Source of the DNA: Oscillospiraceae bacterium
GTDB taxonomy: Bacteria > Bacillota > Clostridia > Oscillospirales > Oscillospiraceae
Length of the DNA stretch: 38,889 bases
Direction of reading: 5' to 3'
Assembly: GCA_020025615.1 (NCBI GenBank)
Contig: JAHHRT010000003.1
Coordinates: forward strand, 1 to 38,889
The notes under the pieces are model-generated. The model was not told where the DNA came from, made no database searches, and worked only from the letters and a program-made list of their open reading frames with translations. Positions 14,604-22,107 of this stretch are shown here, one piece after another (within the stretch, counting starts at the first letter, position 1; every line of letters begins with the position of its first letter). The position numbers and the translations under genes were made by a program.

Positions 14604-16727
14604 TTACTTCTGGTCAGCCATTTCCTTCAGAGCGTCCTTGCGGCTGAAGTTTGCACGGCCCTTCTCGTCGAAGCCCATGAACTTAACCCAAGTCATATCG
14701 CCCAGGTTGAGAACGTCCTCGACCTTCTCAACGCGGTGGTTCTCCAGCTTGGAGATGTGCACCATGCCGTCGTGACCGGGAGCGATCTCAACGAAAGCAC
14801 CGATGGGCAGGATGCGGACAACCTTGCCGTAGTACAGCTTGCCAACCTCGGGAACGAAGCAGATGTCGTCCACCATCTTCTTGGCAGCGTAAGCAGCAGC
14901 GGAGTCAACAGCGGAGATGAACACAGAGCCGTCATCCTCAATGTCAACCTTAGCGCCGGTGTCAGCGCAGATCTTCTGGATGGTCTTTCCGCCGGAGCCG
15001 ATGACCTCGCGGATCTTGTCCACGGGGATCTTCAGGGAAATCATCTTGGGAGCGAACTCAGAAACTTCCTCACGGGGAGCAGCGATGCAGGGCAGCATGA
15101 CCTCGTTCAGAATCTCCATACGAGCCTTGCGGCAGCGCTCCAGAGCGTCAGCAATGATCTCCATGGTGAGGCCCTTGTTCTTCAGGTCCATCTGGATAGC
15201 GGTAATGCCTTCGCTGGTGCCGGCTACCTTGAAGTCCATCTCGCCGTGGAAGTCCTCAACGCCCTGGATATCGGTGAAGGTTCTCCATGCACCGGTCTCC
15301 TGGTCGGAGATCAGGCCGCAGGAAATACCGGCGACGGGACGCTTGATGGGCACGCCTGCGTCCATCAGAGCCAGGGTAGAACCGCAGATGGAGCCCTGAG
15401 AGGTGGAGCCGTTGGAGGACAGAACCTCGGAAACCACACGGATGGCGTAGGGGAACTCCTCAACAGAGGGAATCACAGGCAGCAGAGCCTTTTCAGCCAG
15501 AGCGCCGTGACCGATCTCACGACGGGAGGTGGAGCGGGCAGCTCTTGCTTCGCCGGTGGAGAAGGAGGGGAAGTTGTAGTGATGGATATAACGCTTGCTG
15601 TCCTCAGGATAGATGGTATCCAGCTTCTGAGCAGCAGACAGGGTGTTCAGAGTGCAGATGCTGAGAACCTGGGTCTGACCACGGGAGAACAGGCCGCTGC
15701 CGTGCACTCTGGGCAGAACGCCGACTTCGGCATCCAGAGGACGGATCTCGTCCATGCCACGACCGTCAACACGCTTGCCTTCCAGCAGCCACTTCTTGAC
15801 GACCTTCTTCTGCATCTTGTACAGGCACACTTCAATGTGAGTCTCGAAGTCCTCGTACTTCTCGCCGAACTTCTCCTGGAAGTCCAGACGGGCAGCGGTG
15901 AGGCGCTCCTCACGGACGTTCTTGTCGGGGGTGTCCAGAGCGTACTCGATCTGGGGCAGGCCGTAAGCCATCAGGTCGTCCAGCAGCTCGTGGTTTACAG
16001 CAGCCTTCTCGAAGGTGAACTTGGGCTTACCGATCTCAGCAACAATGCCGTTGATGAACTTCACGATCTCCATGTTGGTCTCGTGAGCCACGCGAATGGC
16101 CTCCAGAACCACAGCCTCGGGAGCCTCGTTGGCCTCGGTCTCGATCATGACCACCTTCTCGAAGGTGGAAGCGATGCAGACGAAGCAGTCGGAAGCGGCG
16201 CGCTCGTCAGCGGTGGGGTTCACAATGTACTGACCGTTCAGGTGGCAGACATTGGTAGTAGCAACAGGTCCGTTCCAGGGCACATCGGAAGAAGCGATGG
16301 CGATGGAAGCGCCCAGGGAAGCGACGATCTCCACGGGGTTGTCGTAGTCGTTGGCGAGGACGGTGCAGGTGACGACGGTGTCGTTTCTCAGCTCCTCGTC
16401 AAAGAGGGGACGCATGGGACGGTCGATGATACGGCTGTTCAGGATGCCGCGCTCGGAGGGCTTGCCCTCACGGCGGTTGAAGGAGCCGGGAATCCGGCCC
16501 ACGGAGTACATCCGCTCCTCAAACTCGATGGTGAGGGGGAAGTAGTCGATGCCGGCCTTGGGGATGGGGTTGCAGGTGCAGGTGACCAGAACCACGGTGT
16601 CGCCGTAACGGCAGATGCACTCAGCATTGGCAAGCTCTGCGACCTTACCGGTCTCTACGGTGAAGGGGCGGCCGCCGATTTCCATCTCGTAAACGTGATG
16701 ATTGGGATACTGCTTGCGAGTAATCAT
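14604..16727 (-). CDS. pnp: Polyribonucleotide nucleotidyltransferase (PNPase)
   Basis: A 707-residue PNPase, the phosphorolytic 3'-5' exoribonuclease of the degradosome. Two RNase PH domains are present (about 10-230 and 310-540; the second contains STSRREIGHGALAEKAL). A KH domain follows at about 550-615 (IREVIGSGGKTIQKI), then an S1 domain at about 620-690 (GAFVEIAPGHDGMVHISKL). Length is normal. AGGAGG precedes the ATG. It is downstream of rpsO, the arrangement conserved in most bacteria. A long imperfect hairpin between the two genes resembles the RNase III site that controls pnp in E. coli. Transcription is head-on to replication from oriC. Confidence 0.97.
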   Translation of the reverse strand: MITRKQYPNHHVYEMEIGGRPFTVETGKVAELANAECICRYGDTVVLVTCTCNPIPKAGIDYFPLTIEFEERMYSVGRIPGSFNRREGKPSERGILNSRIIDRPMRPLFDEELRNDTVVTCTVLANDYDNPVEIVASLGASIAIASSDVPWNGPVATTNVCHLNGQYIVNPTADERAASDCFVCIASTFEKVVMIETEANEAPEAVVLEAIRVAHETNMEIVKFINGIVAEIGKPKFTFEKAAVNHELLDDLMAYGLPQIEYALDTPDKNVREERLTAARLDFQEKFGEKYEDFETHIEVCLYKMQKKVVKKWLLEGKRVDGRGMDEIRPLDAEVGVLPRVHGSGLFSRGQTQVLSICTLNTLSAAQKLDTIYPEDSKRYIHHYNFPSFSTGEARAARSTSRREIGHGALAEKALLPVIPSVEEFPYAIRVVSEVLSSNGSTSQGSICGSTLALMDAGVPIKRPVAGISCGLISDQETGAWRTFTDIQGVEDFHGEMDFKVAGTSEGITAIQMDLKNKGLTMEIIADALERCRKARMEILNEVMLPCIAAPREEVSEFAPKMISLKIPVDKIREVIGSGGKTIQKICADTGAKVDIEDDGSVFISAVDSAAAYAAKKMVDDICFVPEVGKLYYGKVVRILPIGAFVEIAPGHDGMVHISKLENHRVEKVEDVLNLGDMTWVKFMGFDEKGRANFSRKDALKEMADQK

Positions 16728-16757
16728 AGATAATAACCTCCTGATAGAATTTTGGGT

Positions 16758-16827
16758 CAGGGAGGTTTAGCACTTGAAACTGATGCCGATGTGCGGCAGC
16801 ACTTTCAACTGCTAAAAGAACTCCCTG
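16758..16827 (-). promoter_or_regulatory. Long stem-loop in the rpsO-pnp intergenic region
   Basis: CAGGGAG/CTCCCTG, TTTAGCA/TGCTAAA, TTGAAA/TTTCAA and TGATGCCG/CGGCAGCA (one mismatch) nest in register around an ATGTG loop, giving nearly 28 pairs over 70 bases. It would form in the rpsO-pnp transcript about 30 bases before the pnp ATG. Position and size match RNase III-processed pnp leaders known in enterobacteria; function here is inferred. Confidence 0.65.
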
Positions 16828-16852
16828 GTGGTTTTTGGTGGGAGTAAGACGA

Positions 16853-16877
16853 AAGGGCGACGGAGTCCGTCGCCCTT
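16853..16877 (-). terminator. Hairpin directly after rpsO
   Basis: AAGGGCGACGG and CCGTCGCCCTT form an 11-bp stem with a 3-base loop, eight bases beyond the rpsO stop. On the minus strand TTTCGTCTT follows, a weak T-run. It may act as a partial terminator or 3'-end stabiliser, leaving some readthrough into pnp. Confidence 0.6.
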
Positions 16878-16885
16878 AAAATATC

Positions 16886-17152
16886 TTACTTACGGATACC
16901 CAGCTTGGCGATCAGAGCACGGTAACGGTTGATGTCCTTCTTAGCCAGATAGTCCAGCATGCAGCGACGCTTACCGACCATCATCAGAAGGCCGCGGCGG
17001 GAGTGGTTGTCGTGCTTGTGCACACGCAGGTGATCGGTCAGCTCATTGATACGAGCGGTGAGGATAGCGATCTGAACCTCGGGAGAACCGGTGTCGCCTT
17101 CGTGGGTTGCGTTGTCCAGGATGACCTGGGTCTTCTTTTCCTTGAGAATCAT
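16886..17152 (-). CDS. rpsO: 30S ribosomal protein S15
   Basis: An 88-residue S15, which binds 16S rRNA helices h20-h22 early in 30S assembly. HEGDTGSPEVQIAILTARI (17-35), the LRVHKHDNHSRRGLL string and the end YLAKKDINRYRALIAKLGIRK are diagnostic. The start follows AAGGTGG. Only S15-type internal sequence is seen in the frame, and the length is exactly that of the family. It precedes pnp on the same strand. The 150-base leader (17153-17300) may hold an S15 autoregulatory structure, but I could not assign one. Confidence 0.97.
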   Translation of the reverse strand: MILKEKKTQVILDNATHEGDTGSPEVQIAILTARINELTDHLRVHKHDNHSRRGLLMMVGKRRCMLDYLAKKDINRYRALIAKLGIRK

Positions 17153-17300
17153 GGTATTTCCACCTTATAAAATTATTTACCCGGTGGCTAAGTAGAGGGC
17201 CAGTGGAAATCCCGTCTGGGTTTCTCCCTCAACTGAGCGATGGGCATAGATATCTGGCACAGCCAGCTTACCTATGGTAACATAAGCTTACCCAAAAGTA

Positions 17301-17337
17301 AAGGAGAATTTTCAAGAAAACCCTGAAAATTCTCCTT
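17301..17337 (-). terminator. Terminator of rsmG
   Basis: AAGGAGAATTTTCA (17301-17314) pairs perfectly with TGAAAATTCTCCTT (17324-17337), a 14-bp stem with a 9-base loop. The minus strand continues TACTTTTGGG. It lies about 70 bases after the rsmG stop and before the rpsO leader. Confidence 0.75.
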
Positions 17338-17407
17338 AGACAGGACGATATTCGGCAGCATTGGGAGAAAGCACCCAATAATGCGAGAAAAATCAAAGAT
17401 TGCTCTG

Positions 17408-18100
17408 TTACAGAGGTGCCTGCTTGATCTTGGCATAGCGCCGGGGGTAGGCCTTGGGGGTGGGGGCAATTTTCCGAAGGACAATCACCGCATGACTGGC
17501 CCCGTCAATGGGAAATTCCCGAACTTCCTCCAGCTGGAGCCCCAGCTTCTTGATGGCGTTTTTGCACTCCGCCAGCTCCTCCTTGGCAGCAGCACCCTTC
17601 ATGGCGAGGACGGCACCGCCCACCTTGACATAGGGCGCGGTGAGCTCCAGAAGAATGTTGAGCCGTGCAACGGCCCGGCTGGTGGCATAGTCATACTGTT
17701 CCCGGCGGTCGGCAACGGCTTCTTCAGCCCGGGCTGTGATGCACTGAGCGTTGACGCCCAGCTCCGGCAGAATGGTTTCCAGCCAGTGCATCCGCTTTCC
17801 CAGGCTGTCCAGCAGGGTGATTTCTGCCTGGGGGCAGGCAATGGTCAGGGGCACACCGGGAAATCCTGCGCCGCAGCCCACGTCGATGAGCCGCTTGCCG
17901 GAAAGCTCCGCAGTGCGCAGCACCGTGAGGCTGTCCAGCAGATGGAGCTTTGCCACCTGCTTGGGCTCGGTAATGGCGGTGAGGTTCATAACCTCGTTCT
18001 GTTTAATCACGGCCTGTCCGAAGGCGCAGAGGGTTTCCCGGCTCTGCTCCGGAAGGGAAAGACCCAGGGCTTCCAGGCCCTTGTCCAGTGTTTCTCTCAA
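17408..18100 (-). CDS. rsmG: 16S rRNA (guanine-527-N7)-methyltransferase RsmG
   Basis: A 230-residue RsmG (GidB), the SAM-dependent enzyme that makes m7G527 in 16S rRNA; loss gives low-level streptomycin resistance in many bacteria. The SAM motif is LIDVGCGAGFPGVPL (about 70-84). NEVMNLTAI upstream and SRAVARLNILLEL downstream are family signatures. The start is TTG, with AGAGAGG about ten bases before it. It begins 15 bases after the stop of the DUF3810 gene, so the two are one operon. The usual neighbours mnmE and mnmG are absent. Confidence 0.95.
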   Translation of the reverse strand: MRETLDKGLEALGLSLPEQSRETLCAFGQAVIKQNEVMNLTAITEPKQVAKLHLLDSLTVLRTAELSGKRLIDVGCGAGFPGVPLTIACPQAEITLLDSLGKRMHWLETILPELGVNAQCITARAEEAVADRREQYDYATSRAVARLNILLELTAPYVKVGGAVLAMKGAAAKEELAECKNAIKKLGLQLEEVREFPIDGASHAVIVLRKIAPTPKAYPRRYAKIKQAPL

Positions 18101-18115
18101 AATAAAGAACCTCTC

Positions 18116-19276
18116 TTACTGTCTTGCGTTTACAATGCCGCTGAGATCCACCTGGGCCTCGTCATAGGGATCGAAGGGAGTCTCCGTCACGGCGATGGAG
18201 GGAAGAACGACCTGCTGAATATGCCAGTTTACCAGCAGATTGCAGATTTCGTTGCCGGGATTCACACCTGTGGGATCTCCGCTGATTCGAAGATAGGTGT
18301 GGTAGATGCTGTCTGCCAGGGCGCTGTGACCCTTCTTGTAGAAGAGATCCAGGGTGTCGAGGTCCCGCTTGAGGTTTTCTCCGATTCCGGCGCCAATCTG
18401 TGCGGCAGAGGCAGCGGCTGCCTCGTGCTTGAGGCTGGACAGGGCGGTATAGCAGTAGCGGAACGCCATAAAATAGGAAGAATACTGGAATTCCAGGCTG
18501 GAATTCACACTTCCGGAAAGAAATGCGGCGAAGTTTGCGTCCCGCTCGGTGGCAATGCACATCCGGTGGGCCATCTCCCGGCACATGGTATAGGGCAGAA
18601 TCACCTGGGGAATCTGGGGGTTCACCGCAGCTTCACCGGTGAGGCCCATGGTCATGCCTGTGATGCCCAGGGAGGTGCACAGGTCTTCCCAGCCCAGCTT
18701 CTTCACAGGCTCCGCAGAACCGGCAAAGATGGGATAGTAGCGGTCATAGGTGAGGGTATGGAAGCCATCGGGGGCCTGCTTTGCCAGATCTTCAAAGGAG
18801 GCAAAGGATACATTTCCCTGACCGTCCCGGCTGACCTGGTCCGCCAGGGCGTTGGCTTTGTCTCGGTAATAGGTTGTAGCTTCGGACAGCTCATCCAGCG
18901 TATACCTGGATACTTCCAGACGCATATCGTCTGCCAGGGTTCCGGCGTTGTAGTTAAGGCCGAAGAAGGCCGTGTGGAGCAAAAACAGGAAGGAGCCCAC
19001 AGCCAGGACCCAGCCGAACCACTGGATTGGGTTCCATTTGAGTACGATCATCAGAACCACTGTGGCAAGGACGATGACCAGAAGTGCCATGGCGAGAACC
19101 TGCCAGAGGCAGAAGTCCACGCTGCCGGTCCACTTTGCCAGATAGTCCTGAGCGGTGCGGATCACATAGGGGTAGACCATATCGATGAGGATGGAGAACC
19201 GATCACCGAACTGCATGAGCACCCAGGTGAGGGAGCCGAATACGGCGGCGGCAATGTATCCCGCTAAATATTTCAA
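18116..19276 (-). CDS. DUF3810-type membrane protein with degenerate HExxH
   Basis: A 386-residue protein with an N-terminal hydrophobic segment (about 3-22) and two more (about 58-80 and 84-104), followed by a large extracytoplasmic or cytosolic domain. The string around PYTMCREMAHRMCIATERDANF (229-249) corresponds to the HExxH...ExEANF motif of DUF3810 proteins, predicted metallopeptidases. Here the first metal-binding histidine is Arg233, while Glu234, His237, Glu244 and Asn248 remain. Activity is therefore doubtful. The start is TTG with AAGGAGG eight bases upstream. An extended -10 (TGTTATACT, minus strand, 19317-19322) is the likely promoter. rsmG follows in the same operon. Confidence 0.75.
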   Translation of the reverse strand: MKYLAGYIAAAVFGSLTWVLMQFGDRFSILIDMVYPYVIRTAQDYLAKWTGSVDFCLWQVLAMALLVIVLATVVLMIVLKWNPIQWFGWVLAVGSFLFLLHTAFFGLNYNAGTLADDMRLEVSRYTLDELSEATTYYRDKANALADQVSRDGQGNVSFASFEDLAKQAPDGFHTLTYDRYYPIFAGSAEPVKKLGWEDLCTSLGITGMTMGLTGEAAVNPQIPQVILPYTMCREMAHRMCIATERDANFAAFLSGSVNSSLEFQYSSYFMAFRYCYTALSSLKHEAAAASAAQIGAGIGENLKRDLDTLDLFYKKGHSALADSIYHTYLRISGDPTGVNPGNEICNLLVNWHIQQVVLPSIAVTETPFDPYDEAQVDLSGIVNARQ

Positions 19277-19502
19277 AGGAAACGCCTCCTTAAATTACAA
19301 AATTACAGCTTTTTATAGTATAACACATTGGAGTTCAATTGTCTGCACCTAATTTTTTAATTTTTTATAGAGAACAGGAGAAAAAACAGGGGGTTCTCTT
19401 AGCATACCCCAATTCCGGGAAAGGAAATAAGAACCTTCCTGGATTTTTCAAAATTCTGCGGGGAAATACCCGGGGCAGGCGGCAGGATTTGCGCATTTTT
19501 CC

Positions 19503-19531
19503 TTGCAATTTCTCCGTTACCATGGTAAAAT
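19503..19531 (+). promoter_or_regulatory. Promoter of the DUF2207 gene
   Basis: TTGCAA, a 17-base spacer and TAAAAT. Transcription would start near 19538, so the leader is short, and a start codon at 19538 would have no ribosome binding site. This supports the downstream TTG start. Confidence 0.6.
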
Positions 19532-19570
19532 ATCCGAATGAATGTGATTTTAATGACAGGAGGGATTGAC

Positions 19571-21334
19571 TTGAAAAGAAGGGTTACAGTGCTGGCTTTT
19601 CTGTGTGTACTGATCGCCTGCTTTGTGATCCCGGTCAGCGCAGAAAGCGCAGCGACTCGGGTTGACAGCTACTGTACCGTGAACTCCGAAGGCGACTGCA
19701 TGGTAAACCTGACAGTCACTCTCCATCTGGAAGGGGAAAACCCCGGCCTTACCTTCCCGCTGCCCGCCAATGCAGCGAAAATTACCATGAATAAGGCATC
19801 GGTTCGGACCACCAAGACCGATTCTGCCGTGGAAGTGGACATCAGCCGTATGGTAAGCGGCGTTACCAACGGCGATATTACGATGCAGTTTGACTATACG
19901 CTTCCCAAAATCGTCCGGCCCATCGAGCGGGATGAAAAGAAGAAAATGTCCCAGAAGGAGCTGGAAGAGCTGGAGATTCTGCGGAAGAAGAGCCTGCAAA
20001 TGGAGCTGCCCATGCTCTGCGGCTTCTCGTTCCCGGTGCAGAAGATGATCTTCGTAATCAACTTCCCCGGAAATGTTACGACGGTCCCCAATTTTTCCAG
20101 TGTTTATCGGCAGGACAGCATTGAATCGGTGCTTTCCACCTCTGTGACCGGCAACATCATCTCCGGCGAAAGCACCGCAATCCTCAATGACCATGAGGGA
20201 ATCACCATGAATATGCTGGTTTCCAAGGAGATGTTCCCCAACGTAGACATCTATGTGCGAAACGGCAACCCCGAAGTGGTGCCCATGCTGGTGATTGCGG
20301 GAATTGCCATGCTCTATTGGCTGATCTTCCTGCGCACGCTGCCCCTGCACCGCTACCAGAACACGGTGCCCCCCAGTGATATCACCGCCGGTGAGCTGGG
20401 CTGCCGGCTGACACTGGCAGGCGGCGACCTGAGCATGATGGTCCTTTCCTGGGCCCAGCTGGGATATATCATGATTCAAATCGACAACGCCGGCAGAGTC
20501 ATCCTGCATAAACGGATGGATATGGGCAACGAACGAAGCCTTTTTGAAATCCGCATTTTCCAGCTGCTCTTTGCAAAGCGGCAGACGGTGGACGCCACCG
20601 GATATCAGTATGCAAAGCTCTGCCACCGGGTGGACGGCATGGTCCCCGGTGAAAAGACCATGTGCAAGAACAGCTCCGGCAATATGAAGCTGTTCCGGGG
20701 AATCTGCTGTCTGGTTCATGTGTTATGCGGCGTCTGTGTTGCCATGAACATGACCGCCATTCGGGCCTTGCAGATTATCCTGGCGTTGTTCCTGGGCTTC
20801 TTCGGTGCCATTTCCGCCTGGCAGATTCAGGAAATCGCCTACCGCACCCACCTGCGTGGAAAGCTCCGGGTCTTCATCGGCCTGGGCCTGTGTCTCGTCT
20901 GGGTGATCCTGGGATGGATTGCAGGACAGGTGACCATTCCCCTGTGCAGCGTTCTGGGTCAGTTTGTATTCAGCTACTTTGCAGCCTACGGCGGCAGAAG
21001 AAGCGACCTCAACCGCCACGATGTGGGAGAAATCCTGGGCCTGCGCAAGTATATGAAGCGGATTCCCAAGGAGGACCTGAACCGTCTGATGAAGGTCAAT
21101 CCCGACTACTTCTTCGACCTGGCTCCCTATGCTCTGGCTATGGGCGTTATGAAGCCCTTCTCCAGAAATTTCGGCAACCGGAAAATGTCTCAGTGCCCCT
21201 ATCTGGTGACCAAGAACCAGGGCAAGCGCTCCGCAGCGGAGTGGGCCATCCTTCTGCGAAAGACCGTGGACCGGATGGACTACCTGAGAGACCGCATCGA
21301 GCTGGAACGCTGGATGCCCATTAAGTTCCGATAA
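19571..21334 (+). CDS. DUF2207-like membrane protein
   Basis: A 587-residue predicted membrane protein. A cleavable-looking signal peptide ends at VIPVSA-ES (about 24). An extracytoplasmic beta-rich domain follows (about 25-230), then a membrane segment (about 237-255), a cytosolic region with a winged-helix-like stretch, two or three further membrane segments (about 375-470), and a C-terminal piece with FFDLAPYALAMGVMKPF. That last motif resembles the LPYAxALGV element of DUF2207 proteins. Function is unknown. TTG at 19571 is chosen over an upstream ATG because AGGAGG lies eight bases before it and the signal peptide then begins MKRR. It has its own promoter and a strong terminator, so it is monocistronic. 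Confidence 0.7.
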   Translation: MKRRVTVLAFLCVLIACFVIPVSAESAATRVDSYCTVNSEGDCMVNLTVTLHLEGENPGLTFPLPANAAKITMNKASVRTTKTDSAVEVDISRMVSGVTNGDITMQFDYTLPKIVRPIERDEKKKMSQKELEELEILRKKSLQMELPMLCGFSFPVQKMIFVINFPGNVTTVPNFSSVYRQDSIESVLSTSVTGNIISGESTAILNDHEGITMNMLVSKEMFPNVDIYVRNGNPEVVPMLVIAGIAMLYWLIFLRTLPLHRYQNTVPPSDITAGELGCRLTLAGGDLSMMVLSWAQLGYIMIQIDNAGRVILHKRMDMGNERSLFEIRIFQLLFAKRQTVDATGYQYAKLCHRVDGMVPGEKTMCKNSSGNMKLFRGICCLVHVLCGVCVAMNMTAIRALQIILALFLGFFGAISAWQIQEIAYRTHLRGKLRVFIGLGLCLVWVILGWIAGQVTIPLCSVLGQFVFSYFAAYGGRRSDLNRHDVGEILGLRKYMKRIPKEDLNRLMKVNPDYFFDLAPYALAMGVMKPFSRNFGNRKMSQCPYLVTKNQGKRSAAEWAILLRKTVDRMDYLRDRIELERWMPIKFR

Positions 21335-21341
21335 TCAAAAG

Positions 21342-21377
21342 AAAAGTGGAGACCGGCTTCGGTTCTCCACTTTTTTT
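21342..21377 (+). terminator. Terminator after the DUF2207 gene
   Basis: AAAAGTGGAGA(A)CCG and CGGTTCTCCACTTTTTTT form a stem closed by a GCTT loop and end in seven T. It is a strong intrinsic terminator. Confidence 0.88.
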
Positions 21378-21453
21378 GCGCCTATGGACACTTTTCCTTT
21401 TGGGCGGAATGTGATAAAATAAAACCCATATCGGAAAGAGGGGAAGGATTTCC

Positions 21454-22089
21454 ATGAAGACCTGTGTTATTTTTGGGGCCGCAGAGTTTGACACCCTGCT
21501 GGAGCCAATCCGGCAGGAGGACTGCGTCATTGCCGCAGACGGCGGCCTGTGCCATACCCAGAAGCTGGGACTTGTGCCGGATGTGATTTTGGGGGACTTT
21601 GATTCCCTGGGATATACCCCGGACCATGCCAATGTATACCCGGTGGAAAAGGACGATACCGATTCCATGCTGGCGGTCCGCCGGGGGCTTTGTCTGGGAT
21701 GTGAACGCTTCCTGCTCTACGGAAGTCTGGACGGCCCCCGCCTGGACCATACCGTCGGCAATTTCCAGACTTTGCAGTATCTCTGCGACCATGGGGCTTT
21801 CGGCTATCTGGTGGGCAGAGACTACCTGGTTACGGTGGTGAAAAACGGCGGCCTTCGGTTTCCTGAGACGGCAGAAGGCATCCTGTCGGTGTTCTGCATG
21901 GGGGCGGATGCCCAGGGGGTGGACCTGAGCGGACTGCAATATCCCCTCACCAGCGGGACCCTGACCCCGGGCTTTCCGCTGGGGGTCAGCAACCACTTTA
22001 TCGGAGAGACTGCCCGGGTTTCTGTCCGGGATGGGAGCCTGCTGGTGCTGTGGGACCGGAAAAACGGACTGCCCCAGCGCATGGTCTGA
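21454..22089 (+). CDS. thiN: Thiamine diphosphokinase
   Basis: A 211-residue thiamine pyrophosphokinase, which converts thiamine and ATP to thiamine diphosphate. Motifs are AADGGL (about 28-33), PDVILGDFDSL (about 42-52), KDDTDSMLAV (66-75) and the substrate loop GPRLDHTVGN; SNHF occurs near the C terminus. The start has GAGGGGAAGG upstream. No TPP riboswitch is visible in the short leader, and none is expected for a salvage kinase. The next gene, a MocR regulator, starts 18 bases after the stop, so they are probably co-transcribed. Relatives commonly place thiN after rpe and rsgA, which are not here. Confidence 0.93.
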   Translation: MKTCVIFGAAEFDTLLEPIRQEDCVIAADGGLCHTQKLGLVPDVILGDFDSLGYTPDHANVYPVEKDDTDSMLAVRRGLCLGCERFLLYGSLDGPRLDHTVGNFQTLQYLCDHGAFGYLVGRDYLVTVVKNGGLRFPETAEGILSVFCMGADAQGVDLSGLQYPLTSGTLTPGFPLGVSNHFIGETARVSVRDGSLLVLWDRKNGLPQRMV

Positions 22090-22107
22090 GGCTTTTTGGG
22101 GGAACCT

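Noticed and set aside
14541..16733. A 730-residue open frame antisense to pnp
   Set aside because: Shadow of the strongly biased pnp codons. No motif, no signal, extreme Leu/Val/Gln content.
17153..17300. S15-binding autoregulatory leader of rpsO
   Set aside because: The region is long enough, but I could not assign a pseudoknot or helix set with confidence.
21378..21453. TPP riboswitch upstream of thiN
   Set aside because: The leader is too short and lacks the CUGAGA and thi-box strings.
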